Assembly: GCA_030765065.1 (NCBI GenBank)
Contig: CM060988.1
Coordinates: 201,250,565-201,314,564 of the forward strand
Source: Deroplatys truncata
Taxonomy: Eukaryota > Arthropoda > Insecta > Mantodea > Mantidae
Length of the DNA stretch: 64,000 bases
Reading direction: 5' to 3'
Every line of letters begins with the position of its first letter. Position 1 is the first letter of the stretch. Shown one piece after another: positions 20,388-30,230 of this stretch. Made by a program: the position numbers and the translations under genes. The notes beneath the pieces were generated by a model. It did not search any database. It saw only the letters and a list, made by a program, of their open reading frames with translations, and was not told where the DNA came from.

Positions 20388-20640
20388 AACCATTGAAGTA
20401 CATTTACCTGGTTACATAGGCTGAGGAACTGTGGTAAAGCTAGAGAAAAATTAAAGATAGGAGACCCTGGAATCATTCCGTTAGACGATTCGTGTAATCT
20501 TAGTGGCATTGCCAACGCTCAGCATAAGGTCTCTGCTTCGAGAAACATTGCTGCCAAGATCTGACTGAAACGACTTGGAAAAGCGTGCAATCTGATGTTA
20601 CATTAGGTGAAAAAGTTGGCAGCGTGACTAGTAACAGCAA
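20388..20640 (+). pseudogene. Phospholipase A2-like domain remnant (fossil)
   Basis: Short peptides in the order known for PLA2-like domains of parvovirus VP1 and arthropod virus-like elements: a LPGY segment near 20410, a GDPGIIPLD segment near 20461 and a DVTLGEK segment near 20595, directly before the pX-like frame. In related elements this domain sits upstream of the pX-like part, where it is thought to help the virion cross membranes. It is broken by several changes here. Identification is from the motif order by eye. Confidence 0.5.
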
Positions 20641-20642
20641 TT

Positions 20643-21149
20643 ATGAAGGGAAAGGTAGCTCCAGGTACAGTAACCACGAAGAAGAAACGAGGAGGATTTC
20701 TACCTCTCATACCAATTATTGCAGCTCTAGGCGCTTCTGCTGGAGGTGCAGCCCAAATTGCCTCAGCAGTAAATAAGAAAAAGGCAGCAGATAAACAACT
20801 TGCCGAAATGATGAGGCATAAGAGAGAAATTGAGAGAAAGGTATCTGTTGGCGGAGGGTCCAAAAAGAAGAAACGAGGAGGATTTCTACAGCTCATACCA
20901 ATTATTGCAGCACTAGGAGCCGCCGCTGGAGGAGCATCACAAATTGCTACAGCTGTAAATACGAAAAAAGCTGCGGATAAACAACTTGCTGAAATGATGA
21001 GACGTAACAGAGAAATTGAAGCAAGAGGGAGAGGTTTTCGAGTGAAGAAGAATAAGGGAAGAAACACAGAAACGAAGAGGAGACAGAGCCTGAAAGGGAA
21101 TTCAAAAAACTCTGGCAGGGGGCTATACTTGTCCCGGAAAAAACATTGA
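20643..21149 (+). CDS. pX-like core protein with duplicated module (fossil, frame looks whole)
   Basis: About 168 residues. Residues 13-64 contain a basic stretch, GGFLPLIPIIAALGA (17-31), a GGAAQIASAVN segment and a helical AADKQLAEMM part. Residues 75-126 repeat the same module with few changes (GGFLQLIPIIAALGA at 79-93), a spacing of 62 residues. The glycine-hydrophobic core matches the pattern of the adenovirus pX (mu) C-terminal region and of core-like proteins in Polinton and adintovirus-like elements. The C-terminus SGRGLYLSRKKH fits the G-x-GLYL ending that I associate with the arthropod versions. Expected role: a basic virion core or membrane-active protein. The frame is uninterrupted from ATG at 20643. 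Confidence 0.65.
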   Translation: MKGKVAPGTVTTKKKRGGFLPLIPIIAALGASAGGAAQIASAVNKKKAADKQLAEMMRHKREIERKVSVGGGSKKKKRGGFLQLIPIIAALGAAAGGASQIATAVNTKKAADKQLAEMMRRNREIEARGRGFRVKKNKGRNTETKRRQSLKGNSKNSGRGLYLSRKKH

Positions 21150-21236
21150 GTAACATAGACCTTGACTTGTACGCCCGACGTTTAAAGATTCCTCATATTA
21201 GGATGCGAATGTCTTCTTTATTAGATCAGTGAATAA
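21150..21236 (+). pseudogene. Adenain-like protease trace (fossil)
   Basis: Immediately after the pX-like stop, NIDLDLYARRLKIPHIRM resembles the N-terminal segment that precedes the catalytic part of adenovirus-type cysteine proteases in arthropod elements (pattern D-x-x-x-YA-x-x-LKIP-x-F/I-R). No catalytic region is visible. The trace overlaps the inner edge of the right arm, so part of it is also present at the inner edge of the left arm. Confidence 0.4.
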
Positions 21237-21532
21237 TAATAATAATAATAATAAAAATGTCATTAAAATGTCCTTTCACTCTTGATTTTTTCCAGTGATT
21301 GTTCTATAGGAACGTTCTGCGACCCTTCAGTGACAAAGTTATTCCATCTAATCAGCTGTCTGAATCTGATTTCCTAGTGAATATATTTAAGTTGAGCATC
21401 ATACGAATTTAGCGCAGTATTGCATCAGTCTCCTTCCTCTATAGTAAAAGTGGACACTCCATCTACCAGTTTTCCCATCTGTTACGGCTGGATAACGTAT
21501 TTCACAGGAACCATCAAATCAAATTTTACCTG

Positions 21533-21766
21533 TTGTTCATAAACATCCGCTTCATAGAGCAAACAGGGGAGCCTAACAGCAATATCATTGCCTTTAGAAA
21601 CAAGGATATAAGCATAATGCCTATAGTTTTTAGAAGAAGTCAACGACGTCGAGGATATAATAATGGAATCATTCGACGCACACATCATGCTCTGCCCTTG
21701 ACGCCCATCAGGTTAACATCACGCAATCAGCAGTTCCTACAGTTTTTGGGCTTCAGAATCCTATAA
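21533..21766 (+). CDS. Small basic protein of the capsid region, right-arm copy (fossil)
   Basis: Same protein as the left-arm copy at 15515-15748, with the basic RSQRRRG patch and LTSRNQQFLQFLGF ending. Here it lies in the same orientation as, and downstream of, the pX-like gene. That is the order I associate with related elements, which suggests the right arm keeps the original gene order. Confidence 0.4.
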   Translation: MFINIRFIEQTGEPNSNIIAFRNKDISIMPIVFRRSQRRRGYNNGIIRRTHHALPLTPIRLTSRNQQFLQFLGFRIL

Positions 21767-21796
21767 TCATGGGCATCTTCAATGCTACCGAGATTC

Positions 21797-21937
21797 GACG
21801 ACAAGATCACTAAGAAGAGGAACATGTGTTTTCACCATATAATACATCAGCTCTGGACTCTAACAACGAGTTTAGAATCCCTTGTCAAGTTGAACATTTA
21901 TATACTTTACATCGTCTCAGGGTGAAGAGAATGCTGT
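21797..21937 (+). pseudogene. Capsid-like remnant, right arm (fossil)
   Basis: Peptides SPYNTSAL and FRIPCQ resemble the start of arthropod jelly-roll capsid-type proteins, directly downstream of the LGF-type small protein. Very partial and broken. The rest of the expected capsid gene is not recognisable between here and 22300. Confidence 0.3.
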
Positions 21938-22738
21938 TGTTAAACCTGTGCTCAGCGAGTGGAGAAGGTTTGTGATTCGACTTTCTGATGGTGAGATCTC
22001 AAGACTGTTAAGCTGGATAAGACTCTGTTTCACCCATTTAGGACCACAGATCTGCATACTCAACCTGTTGTGTTACATGAATTTACCTGAATAGTGACAC
22101 CACATCTAAAATGGAGAAGCCGTGATTTGTCATTTTTTGGTGCTCTGACTTAAGATCGAGTAATGCATCTAAAGACGGTTCTCTTTTTGATCATTGTGAT
22201 ATAACTTAAACTAATCATTGTAATGATTTATTTTTCATTAGGAATACAAGGATTTTTAATGAATAAAAACACTATGTAAAAGCATACCTTAATTCTTTTA
22301 TTGTTATTATTTATCTTACATTTCCATCACTTTCTCGTCCGACTCATTGTTTCTGTATATGTCATTACACTTGTAACAGCAGGTTATGCAAATTTCCTTA
22401 TTATTTAAATGAAAGTCTTTTTATTTTCATAATTTGTATTCCAGCGTGGCAAACAGCCCTAATGCTGTTAATGTATACAGGGCTCAACTCTTTTAGGATA
22501 CAAATTACTTAAAGTATTTTCACAGTCACTTAAATTATTGCTCACAATGCTTAATTTCATTGAATATAGGGAGACTAGTTCGAGCTAACTCTCAGCAATG
22601 CATTGAATTGTATACAAAATTGACCGTAGTTTTTCATTGTATACCCTGTAATGTTATATAAGGATCCTGTCTTAATGTGTTTCGGTGATGTAGATGTCTC
22701 AGCACCCGTTTCTTGCCGAAATGTTTCTTGTAGGTATT

Positions 22739-22927
22739 CTACCCTCCCATAGCGTCAGCATCCTTTGCATGCCAGCAGGCTATTCCTCTTCTTCTTCTTC
22801 CTCTTATTGCACACCCTGAAACATTGCACAATGAAATTCTTAGAAAACTATCTTGGTCAAGTAAAGGCAACCTGTAAAGAATTACATTTTTTGTTATGAT
22901 ACATGTAAAATGAAGCATATGGCACAT
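22739..22927 (-). CDS. Doubtful short Arg-rich reading frame, right arm
   Basis: Mirror of 14354-14542, with the same RGRRRRG run. Not recognised; may be a 3' exon or nothing. The surrounding 22300-23095 has no other supported feature. Confidence 0.2.
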   Translation of the reverse strand: MCHMLHFTCIITKNVILYRLPLLDQDSFLRISLCNVSGCAIRGRRRRGIACWHAKDADAMGG

Positions 22928-23097
22928 GTAAAAAGAAGCACAAAGATTTGTATAAACATTCGGATATTTAGAGTTATTTCAATGCGCTAGATATAATTAA
23001 ACTCAAGCATGTGATATTGTAATTTCGTTAATTTTTTATAAAATTCTATAATATGCATCTTTTGTATCTTTATATGTAATATCAATGAGTCAGTTGT

Positions 23098-23103
23098 TTT
23101 ATT
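23098..23103 (-). terminator. Polyadenylation signal, right arm
   Basis: AATAAA on the minus strand just downstream of the right-arm OB-fold-like gene. Confidence 0.5.
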
Positions 23104-23135
23104 TATGAATTTTTCATTGTGAAATGGGAGAACAT

Positions 23136-23489
23136 TCAATACTTAAGTTTGACACTTCTACGCACCTTCTTTGCATGTAAAAAAGACAATTTACATGTCT
23201 TAAATTTCCCCTTCTCTGCCATGCCATTATACTGTAGGTATACGCTCCCAGGTATTTCTGCAATCTCTTGATCGGTTAACGAATTATAGCGCTCTGGCAA
23301 GAACACTTGACAATCCTCCAGCGAAGATACGATCCTGGTACCATATCTTGTTTGAACTCTCTTTAAGGACTTTATCTCATAGTTAAGACCTATTTCGAGA
23401 TCTTGAACTCGGCGAGTCGGTAGGAAACTACGCTCTTCCACCATCTTGTTAAGTCTATCAGCTAAACAATCTGTAACAGACATTGTCAT
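23136..23489 (-). CDS. OB-fold-like small protein, right-arm copy
   Basis: Same protein as at 13792-14145, inverted; the translated product is identical over its full length. The pattern KRVQTRYGTRIV ... QVFLPERY and the basic tail suggest a nucleic-acid-binding OB-like protein, by inference only. Carrying the gene in both arms gives two divergently placed copies, each with its own promoter, candidate intron and polyadenylation signal. Confidence 0.55.
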   Translation of the reverse strand: MTMSVTDCLADRLNKMVEERSFLPTRRVQDLEIGLNYEIKSLKRVQTRYGTRIVSSLEDCQVFLPERYNSLTDQEIAEIPGSVYLQYNGMAEKGKFKTCKLSFLHAKKVRRSVKLKY

Positions 23490-24261
23490 GAATTATTATT
23501 TTCACTACATTATTCAAGTTGAAGAACTAGGGTGTGTATGTTTTGTAAGTAAGCCTATGAGGGTGTAGAGAAATAAAGAATAAGTACAGAAATCATGTGA
23601 ATGTTCATTGAAGATGAGCCAGCAGAGAACCAAAGAATGAGTAGAGGAAATCGTGTGCGAATGTATAGTGAAACAAAGAATGAGGGGGGGGGGAATCGTA
23701 TGAATGTTTAAGTAAGAAGAATGTGTTGAGAAGATCATGTGAATGTCAATAGAGAAATGAGCTGAGAACGTCGTGTGAATGTTAACAAAGCATGAACCTG
23801 CAGGGGGACAAAGAATGAGTAGAGGAAATCATGTGAGTGTATAGTGAAACAAAGAATGAGGGTAAAGTCGTATGAATGTTTATGTAAGAAGAAGGTGTGG
23901 CGAAAATCATGTGAATGTTAATGGAAGCAAAGAATGTGAAGAGAAAGTCATGTGAATGTTAACAAAGCATGAACCTGTAGGTGGAATAAAGAATGAGTAG
24001 AGGAAATCATGTGAGTGTATAGTGAAACAAAGAATGAGGGGAAAGTCGTATGAATGTTTATGTAAGAAGAATGTGTGGCGAAAATCATGTGAACTGAAGA
24101 AGAGTATGCAGTGAAATCCATGTTAATGTAAAGCACAGATTAGAAAATATGATGCTCTTTGTAACGAATCGTCTTTCATGTACTGTAACGTTTAAATAAA
24201 ATTAAATGTATTGTAAAAGCCAACAGTGATTTTGTATAGTTATTTAAAACTCACCTTGCAT
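23479..24261 (-). other. First exon and candidate intron, right arm
   Basis: Mirror of the left arrangement: ATG at 24261 on the minus strand, donor just after 24255, and acceptor CTGTTACAG next to the main frame near 23471-23480. Confidence 0.5.
23516..24131 (-). repeat. Tandem repeats in the candidate intron, right arm
   Basis: Mirror of the pyrimidine-rich repeats of the left arm; on the plus strand seen as GAAATCATGTGAGTG and GAAAGTCATGTGAATG units. The poly-C/G run near 23688 is one base longer than in the left arm. Confidence 0.7.
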
Positions 24262-24364
24262 TGCCCCGTTTTGATATGTGCTGAATGTGTAGACGGCCTG
24301 TAGCTCACGTTGCTTTTAAAGCTCTTTAAAACTTGAATGTAAAGTTAATAAGTACACAACAGTT

Positions 24365-24505
24365 CTAACATGGGACAGATGTCTGTTTATATAGGGATCT
24401 AAACCCCCTCCAGGCGATGCCTGCACGTCATCATGGCTGTGATGCTTACACGTCACGTGATTATTGCAGCCAATGGCATCATCTCTTGCTACGCATGCGC
24501 AGAGG
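24365..24505 (-). promoter_or_regulatory. TATA promoter of the OB-fold-like gene, right arm
   Basis: Minus-strand copy of the NRF1-like palindrome (around 24491-24500), inverted CCAAT, CACGTGACGT and TATATAAA (around 24386-24393). Confidence 0.6.
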
Positions 24506-24541
24506 CCCTCAGCACTTCTATCCCTGCTTGTTTCACTTCCT

Positions 24542-24592
24542 CTCCCTCTCTCGCTCTCTCTCTCTCTCCCTCTCTCGCTCTCTCTCACACAG
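24542..24592. repeat. GA/CT microsatellite, right arm
   Basis: Mirror of 12694-12745, slightly different length. Confidence 0.85.
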
Positions 24593-24659
24593 AGTACATC
24601 CATAATGTCGTTACACAAAGCTGCATGCAGTTAAAGCATCAATCTAAGCGATGTATTCC

Positions 24660-26735
24660 AGAGTACAGAGGAAAATCAGTGAAGTCATTGAAAGATCGGG
24701 GTTCGAACTAGGGGCAACTGATTGAAAATTATATACAGCATTAATTGTTCATTGTATGAGCTATCAAACATGCTTTCGTCTACAGCTCTATCTCTGCTAG
24801 TTTCTGCGATAATTGAGATTTAAACTTAAGGATCGAACCCTGGCCGTCAGGTACCCTAATATACACCCGCAAGATATTATCTGATGACATAAACGTAATA
24901 GGTTTATTTGGTACCTTTGTCTTAATTATTTACTGTTATTAAATTTATAAGTAAACTTCATTGAATCGGTATTCGAACTCAGAACGCCAGAAACAAAATT
25001 ATTTATAATATTAGTTTGATGTGTTTAAAAGACCTGTATGCAGTTGCAACATTGATCTAAGTGATATATTCTAGAACACAGTGGAAAATTAAGGAAGTCA
25101 CTGAAAGATCGGGATTCGAGCTAGGGACACTGATTGGAAATTATATAAAGCATTAATTGTTCATCGTAGGAACTAAAAATCGTGCTTTGGGCCGCACCAT
25201 AATCCCTGCTAGTTTCTGAGATAATTGAGATTTAAAGTTAAGGATCGAACCCATGACACCCGGACTCTAATATACATGCACAAGAAACGAGCTAATGGCA
25301 TAAAAGTAATAAAGTTTATTTACTGTCTTTATTTTAATTAGTTTTGGAGTTATTAGAAGACCGGTTTCGAGCAATCGTAAATGGAGCCTTGCATCCCGAG
25401 CTATAATTAGTTTTTATTGCATCATTTTGTCTCTTTTCATTCAGGACATGCGCGTGAGTTGGTGTGTGCGTGTGTGGGTTGCTGCTGTTGGGTGTAAGTG
25501 AACAGGCATATGTGCTTGCACGTGTGTGTGTGTGTGTCCATGTATATGTAGGCGTGAGTGTAAGAGCACTGGTGTATGTATGTATGTATACGCATGAGGT
25601 GCGTGAATGTGTGAGTGTAAGAGCACTGGTGTATGTATGTATACGCATGAGGTGCGTGAATGCGTGTGTGTACTGGTGTATGTATGTGTGTGTGTGTACT
25701 GTTGTATGTATGTGCATGTGTGTGTGTATGTGCTGGTGTATGTATATGCGTGTGTGTATGTGCTTGCGTGTGTGTACTTACATGTGCGTGTGTGTATGTG
25801 CTTGCATGCGTGCACCAGTGTATGTTTGCTGATGTGTGTACAAGCGCTCGTGTATATGTGAACGCCTGAATGTGTACAAGTCGTGGAGAAAGAAAGAGAT
25901 AGATAGAAAGAAAAAGAGAGGAGAAGAAGAAAGAATGTTGTCTAGGCATCGAGATATCTAAGTATGCATCAGGGTTTAATATAAATAATTATAGTTGTTA
26001 AATGCAATTTTAATCCGACCGCCCGCTGCTTCAATAACTTAATAGTTATTATAGCGTTTCACAGGGTTGGATTCGAACTATGGACCTCTGGTTCCTAAGA
26101 ATACAGATCGTTAAACATTGTAATGTCGTGTATATTAAATTATATTTGTTAAACACATTTTAATCTGGTCGTGCATAGTTTAATATTTATTAAGCATTAG
26201 AGTTTCGCAGATTCGATCTAGGATCCCCCTGAACACCGTTTCATTAATTAAATTATATTCGTTAAACACGTTTTAATCTGGCCGCGCAATACTCACATAG
26301 TTTAATATTTATTAAGCATTAGAGATTCGATCTAGAACCCACTGAACACCCTTTTATTAATTATTGTAATGATATATAAAAATTAAATTATATTTGTTAA
26401 ATGCATTTTAATCTGACCTTGCATAGTTTAATATTTATTAAGCATTAGAGTTTCGTTGGGTAAGATTCGAACTAGAACCCTCTGAACACCCTTTCATTAA
26501 TTAGGGTAATGATATATAAAAAATTAAATTATAATTGATAAATACATTTTTTTAATCTGACCTTGCATAGTTTAATAGTTATTACGCGTTAGAGTTTCAC
26601 TTGGTAAGACTCGAACTAGAATTCTCTGAACGCCTTTTTATTAATTAGGGTAATGATATAATAATATCAATCATTAATTTCTCATTAGCAATAAACTTTT
26701 GATTACAGTAAGAATCGAACACCGATCTATGGATA
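24660..26735 (-). repeat. Box-B-like array, right arm
   Basis: Inverted copy of the array at 10555-12620, with GATTCGAAC and GGATCGAACCC cores visible on the plus strand at matching intervals. Confidence 0.65.
25450..25900. repeat. TG-rich microsatellite, right arm
   Basis: Mirror of the CA-rich block of the left arm, with small length changes. Confidence 0.9.
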
Positions 26736-26859
26736 TCACTCAGAGGTTTAATGCACGTAATGAAATGTATATTAGACGCTTTTTCGGAGTCGTTGGCTGA
26801 AACAGAATGCTTGTTAACTATGCTCGGGTATATTCGTAGGAGGTCGTAAAACATCGGAG

Positions 26860-27751
26860 AGAACTCCCTCAGGCAAAATCATGATGGCCGACTATGACGT
26901 CACGCAGAGTTGGTAAACAAGTTTCTCTCTCTTTCACACAAACAAGGAGAGGACGAGTATAAAGCAACCCTCGAATTCTTTTGTTAAACTAGCAGGTGGC
27001 CAAACAATGGAAACGTCGCAGGTGTCTTTCTAAACTAGCCTTGCCAAGAACAATAGAAAGGCACACACAATAGAATCTCTTACACAATGGAAAGGGTCAG
27101 GCTTTGTTATGGAGCAGGTGTCTTTCTAAAGTATGACGTCACGCAGAGTTGGTAAACAAGTTTCTCTCTCTTTCACACAAACAAGGACAGGACGAGTATA
27201 AAGCAACCCTCGAATTCTTTTGTTAAACTAGCAGGTGGCCAAACAATGGGAACGCTGCGGGTGTCTTTCTAAACTAGCCTTGCCAAGGACAATAGAATCT
27301 CTTACACAATGGAAAGGGTCAGGCTTTGTTATTGGGATGGGAACGCTGCAGGTGGTCTTTCTAAAGAATGCTTGCCAAGGACAATAGAAAGGCACACACA
27401 ATAGAATCTCTTACACAATGGAAAGGGTCAGGCTTTGTTACAACCCTAATTCATCATGGGCTTTGTTCATTTTGACAGCTGAAGGGCAAGCATTGTTCTT
27501 TTGTTAAAAGCTAGTGGAACGAGTATGCCACGTGTTCGACACACACAATGGAAGTGGGGGCGGGTAACTGACCAGGTGCAGAAGTGGCCGGATGTGGAAT
27601 GGGTAGGAAAAACATCTCGCCTTTGTTACAGAACCTTAAATTTATGACCCCTTTGTTCGTTTTGACAGTTGATTGACAGCCTTAATTACCTAATTGTCAA
27701 GCCTCCATTGTACTCAACATGATTTACGACCGCAGCTGCAACTAAAACTAC
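26860..27751 (-). repeat. Arm repeat block with CRE motifs, right arm
   Basis: Mirror of 9536-10426. TGACGTCA lies at 26895-26902 and 27134-27141. Confidence 0.6.
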
Positions 27752-27968
27752 CAAGGCACAGCGGGGGGTGGGGGTGGGGGAGGGAGGAGGTGGGGGAGCT
27801 CATTTGCATATGAATAGCCATGCATAAATTAACTGTGCCAGAAACCCCATGCCAAGTAGCAGGGGGTGGGGGGAGAGGAGGCGGGGGGAGAAGAGGTGGG
27901 GGAGCTCATTTGCATATGAATAGCCATGCATAAATTAACTGTGCCAGAAACCCCATTTCCCTACTACT
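27752..27968 (-). other. Duplicated arm tip with octamer motifs, right arm
   Basis: Mirror of the left tip. ATTTGCAT lies at 27802-27809 and 27908-27915. The terminal bases CCCTACTACT contain two ACT triplets where the left tip has one. Confidence 0.4.
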
Positions 27969-27974
27969 CTTGTC
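27969..27974. repeat. Target site duplication, right (CTTGTC)
   Basis: Matches 9312-9317 exactly and directly follows the last base of the right arm. Confidence 0.8.
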
Positions 27975-29240
27975 TTTTTTACTTTTTCTACGTCTTACCT
28001 ATAGTAAGTAGAGGAAGTATTCTATTCTACCCAAAAAAATCGATACCGATATTTCACTGTAAATACGTGTTTTCAGACTTTCTGAATGACCAAAAAAAAA
28101 AAAAGCATTTTTAGATAAAGTTCTCTCTCACTCTCACTCTGTGTAAATTAAATTGAGTTTTATTTATGGACGCTCTTTAACTATTATGGTTCTTAGCGTC
28201 CCATTCTATATTGGGGTGAAAGACCAGTAATTTTGCTCAGAGGCCTCTTTATCAGGCTTGAGGTTCTTTTACGTGTCGTAAATCTACGGCACAGGACCAC
28301 CTGCTTTACTTTCCTTTGGAGGGAAGGCATGCTAAGGATTTTTACGCCCGAAAAAGTCCATCGCCCTCCGCCGGATTTGAACCCGCGACCTCGGTAACTA
28401 GAGGCTAGCATTGTAACCACTACACCACGGAGGACGACACTCTCTCTGTGTGTGAACAGCGTAATTAAAAAACTAAGACTGGGATAAGTACCAAATTTGG
28501 TACTTAACTTAATTATCTTCCAAAGATGCGACAAAAAGATTTTCAAGAAAATCCCCCCTCCAACTACGCTTTACATAGAAGATGTTTCGAACTTTTTCAT
28601 TTTGTAAAAAATGGCTCTAACGATTTTAAATAAAATGTATATACTGAATTTTATGGGAATAGCCTGTGAAGTTCTTTTCATTCGGAAGCAAGTTTGTATA
28701 ATCGTGTATAATCGGGGATAGAGAAAACGTACTACACAAGAAATGTAAAATTTTTTAAAACTCACAATTTAATTCCAATAACTATTTTGTGGTATTACCC
28801 ATTTCCGAGATATGTGTTATTAATGGTTCAATTGTTCAATATTTAAGTCATTCTTTTAAAGTCCAGTGGATTTCAGTTGTTTCTCGCGATGTCATGGAAA
28901 CAGAATGGAATTTTAAGGCAGCATATAGCGTCCAGTTGTTAAACATTTGACTATCGCTGTTCTCTTTGTATCTATAACGATATGTGTAATTTAGCCGTTT
29001 CTGTAATGGTTTTATCTCGATTAAAGTGAAGTAGATAGGAAAATAAACTTTCGTAAGAATAATTTGTATACCCACGATAGAGGAAGAGAAAGTCATGTGA
29101 ATGTATCACAGTAGAACTTTTTCCCAAGTGTACTGTGTACATAGTCAATTCAAAACAGACATTCAGTTGGTAAGAGTTTGTGGGTTCAGGGCCCTCAAAA
29201 TATATATTTTCTGTGTAATCTAAATATCGGAGTTTTGGAT
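27975..29240 (-). repeat. Family A copy, minus, interrupted by a SINE
   Basis: Starts with ACTTTTTCTACGTCTTACC and AGTAAGTAGAGGAAGTATTC, continues after the SINE at about 28441 to the GTGAATGTATCAC signature near 29105, and is followed by part of another old copy. Divergent from the youngest copies. Confidence 0.65.
28150..28438 (-). mobile_element. tRNA-derived SINE, family A-type head (copy 1)
   Basis: On the minus strand: GTCGTCCTCCGTGGTGTAGT (tRNA-like head with box A TGGTGTAGTGGTTA), then a box B GGGTTCAAATCC and a body shared with 43622-43917 and 51733-52020. Inserted into a family A copy. Confidence 0.85.
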
Positions 29241-29660
29241 GGAATACAACTAGATAATTTATCGTCACGTTCATGTTTGTAGTAGTTTGCCAATACCGAT
29301 AGCGATGTAGGTATATAATTTAAAGGCCTGCAGCAGAGGAGGACAGGAAAAGGTTGCTGGTGCCATCTATAAAGAAGCACGGCCCGACTACTTACATGAT
29401 TGGTTCCGTAACATACAACTTGTGTCGAATCGAGAAAGAGATAGCCAGGAGTCGGCGAGGTTCAATCAGGGTGAAATCAACGCAAGGACCAGAAACGTAT
29501 ACCTTGAGTGTCGCCTTCACATATGATCAATCTATACTGTTCTTTCTTACAACGTTGGCTATAAGCCACATAACTCTTAATAAATTAAAAATCTTGAGTT
29601 ACATTCACGTGATTTTCTCCACCCTTTCTTCAAACTATTTTTACATCTACTTCTTGTAAA
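29241..29660. other. Unassigned intergenic sequence
   Basis: No supported gene. A fragment of family A 5' end is visible near 29598-29655 (CATTCACGTGATTTTCTCC). Confidence 0.35.
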
Positions 29661-29830
29661 TAGACATAAACATTTCCGCCTGTGGCCGTATTCGGGAGAT
29701 CCCGGGTTCGATTCCGGTGACCAAACACCCCGACCATGGGGTTTTTCGTGGTTTTCCCCCGGTTGCCTAGGCGAATGCCGGGGTGGTGTATTCTACCACG
29801 ATATCCCATCTCCTCTCCCTTTCACGTTTC
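29661..29830 (+). mobile_element. SINE, family B (plus strand copy)
   Basis: Box-B-like GGGTTCGATTCCGG followed by GGGGTTTTTCGTGGTTTTCC and GGCGAATGCCGGGGTGGTG, the same order as the minus copy at 5566-5975. Downstream, 29831-30230 is GC-rich and unassigned. Confidence 0.6.
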
Positions 29831-30230
29831 AGGTGCGTCTTGCGGTGCTGGCGGTGTCGGGCAGATGGCGTAGTTGCTTGCGCATTGGAAAGATTTCTCC
29901 CCGTGAATGTTAGGGTGCGTTGTCCCGCGCGTTACGCTCGCCGTCTCTCGGAATTCTTTGCTTCTACTGGCGCGTGGGTGTTCAAATTAGAAATATTAGG
30001 GACTTCTGCGCGTCCCTGTGGGCCTGCCTGTGACCTCCTACGGCTACAAGTTCGTCGCAGTGGCGAGGTGTCCCCTTCCGATAAACACACCCTACACCCC
30101 ACACATTTCCCTATAGGTACAATAGCAATAGGAGAATACAATAGGTATTAAGGGACAGTTTTAAGAGCTGGTCGCTATTTGATACCTTTGAAATTCCATT
30201 CTCTTTGTATGGCCAGGAGGGAGGGAAAGA

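Larger units (their letters stand above)
9318..27968. mobile_element. Polinton/adintovirus-like element with giant inverted arms (fossil)
   Basis: An 18.65-kb unit bounded by a perfect 6-bp target duplication, with both ends beginning 5'-AG on their own strand, as known for Polintons. Its size fits the family. It carries a pX-like core protein, a PLA2-like domain, capsid-region remnants, an adenain-like trace, an OB-fold-like gene and a BED-finger gene. I recognise no PolB, retroviral-type integrase or FtsK-type ATPase, so it is non-autonomous at best. As a virus-like unit it is broken, with several breaks in the virion genes, although a few small frames look whole. The arms are nearly identical, implying recent formation, ongoing gene conversion, or replication-linked duplication. 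Assignment to Polinton-like elements rests on ends plus protein motifs; the exact lineage is uncertain. Confidence 0.75.
21184..27968 (-). repeat. Right inverted arm (6.8 kb)
   Basis: Reverse complement of 9318-16103. Its outer end reads CCCTACTACT, one AGT triplet longer (on the complementary strand) than the left tip. Small differences, such as single-base changes near 22095, 22449, 22488 and 25199 and altered microsatellite lengths, show that the two arms are not a trivial copy of one read. Confidence 0.95.

Noticed and set aside
9318-27968. Assembly artefact explanation of the palindrome
   Set aside because: Not fully excluded, but the arms differ at several bases and in microsatellite lengths, and the ends have a clean target duplication, which fits a real insertion better.
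29783-30151. 122-codon plus frame
   Set aside because: Starts in the SINE and continues in GC-rich sequence; no recognisable domain or gene signals.
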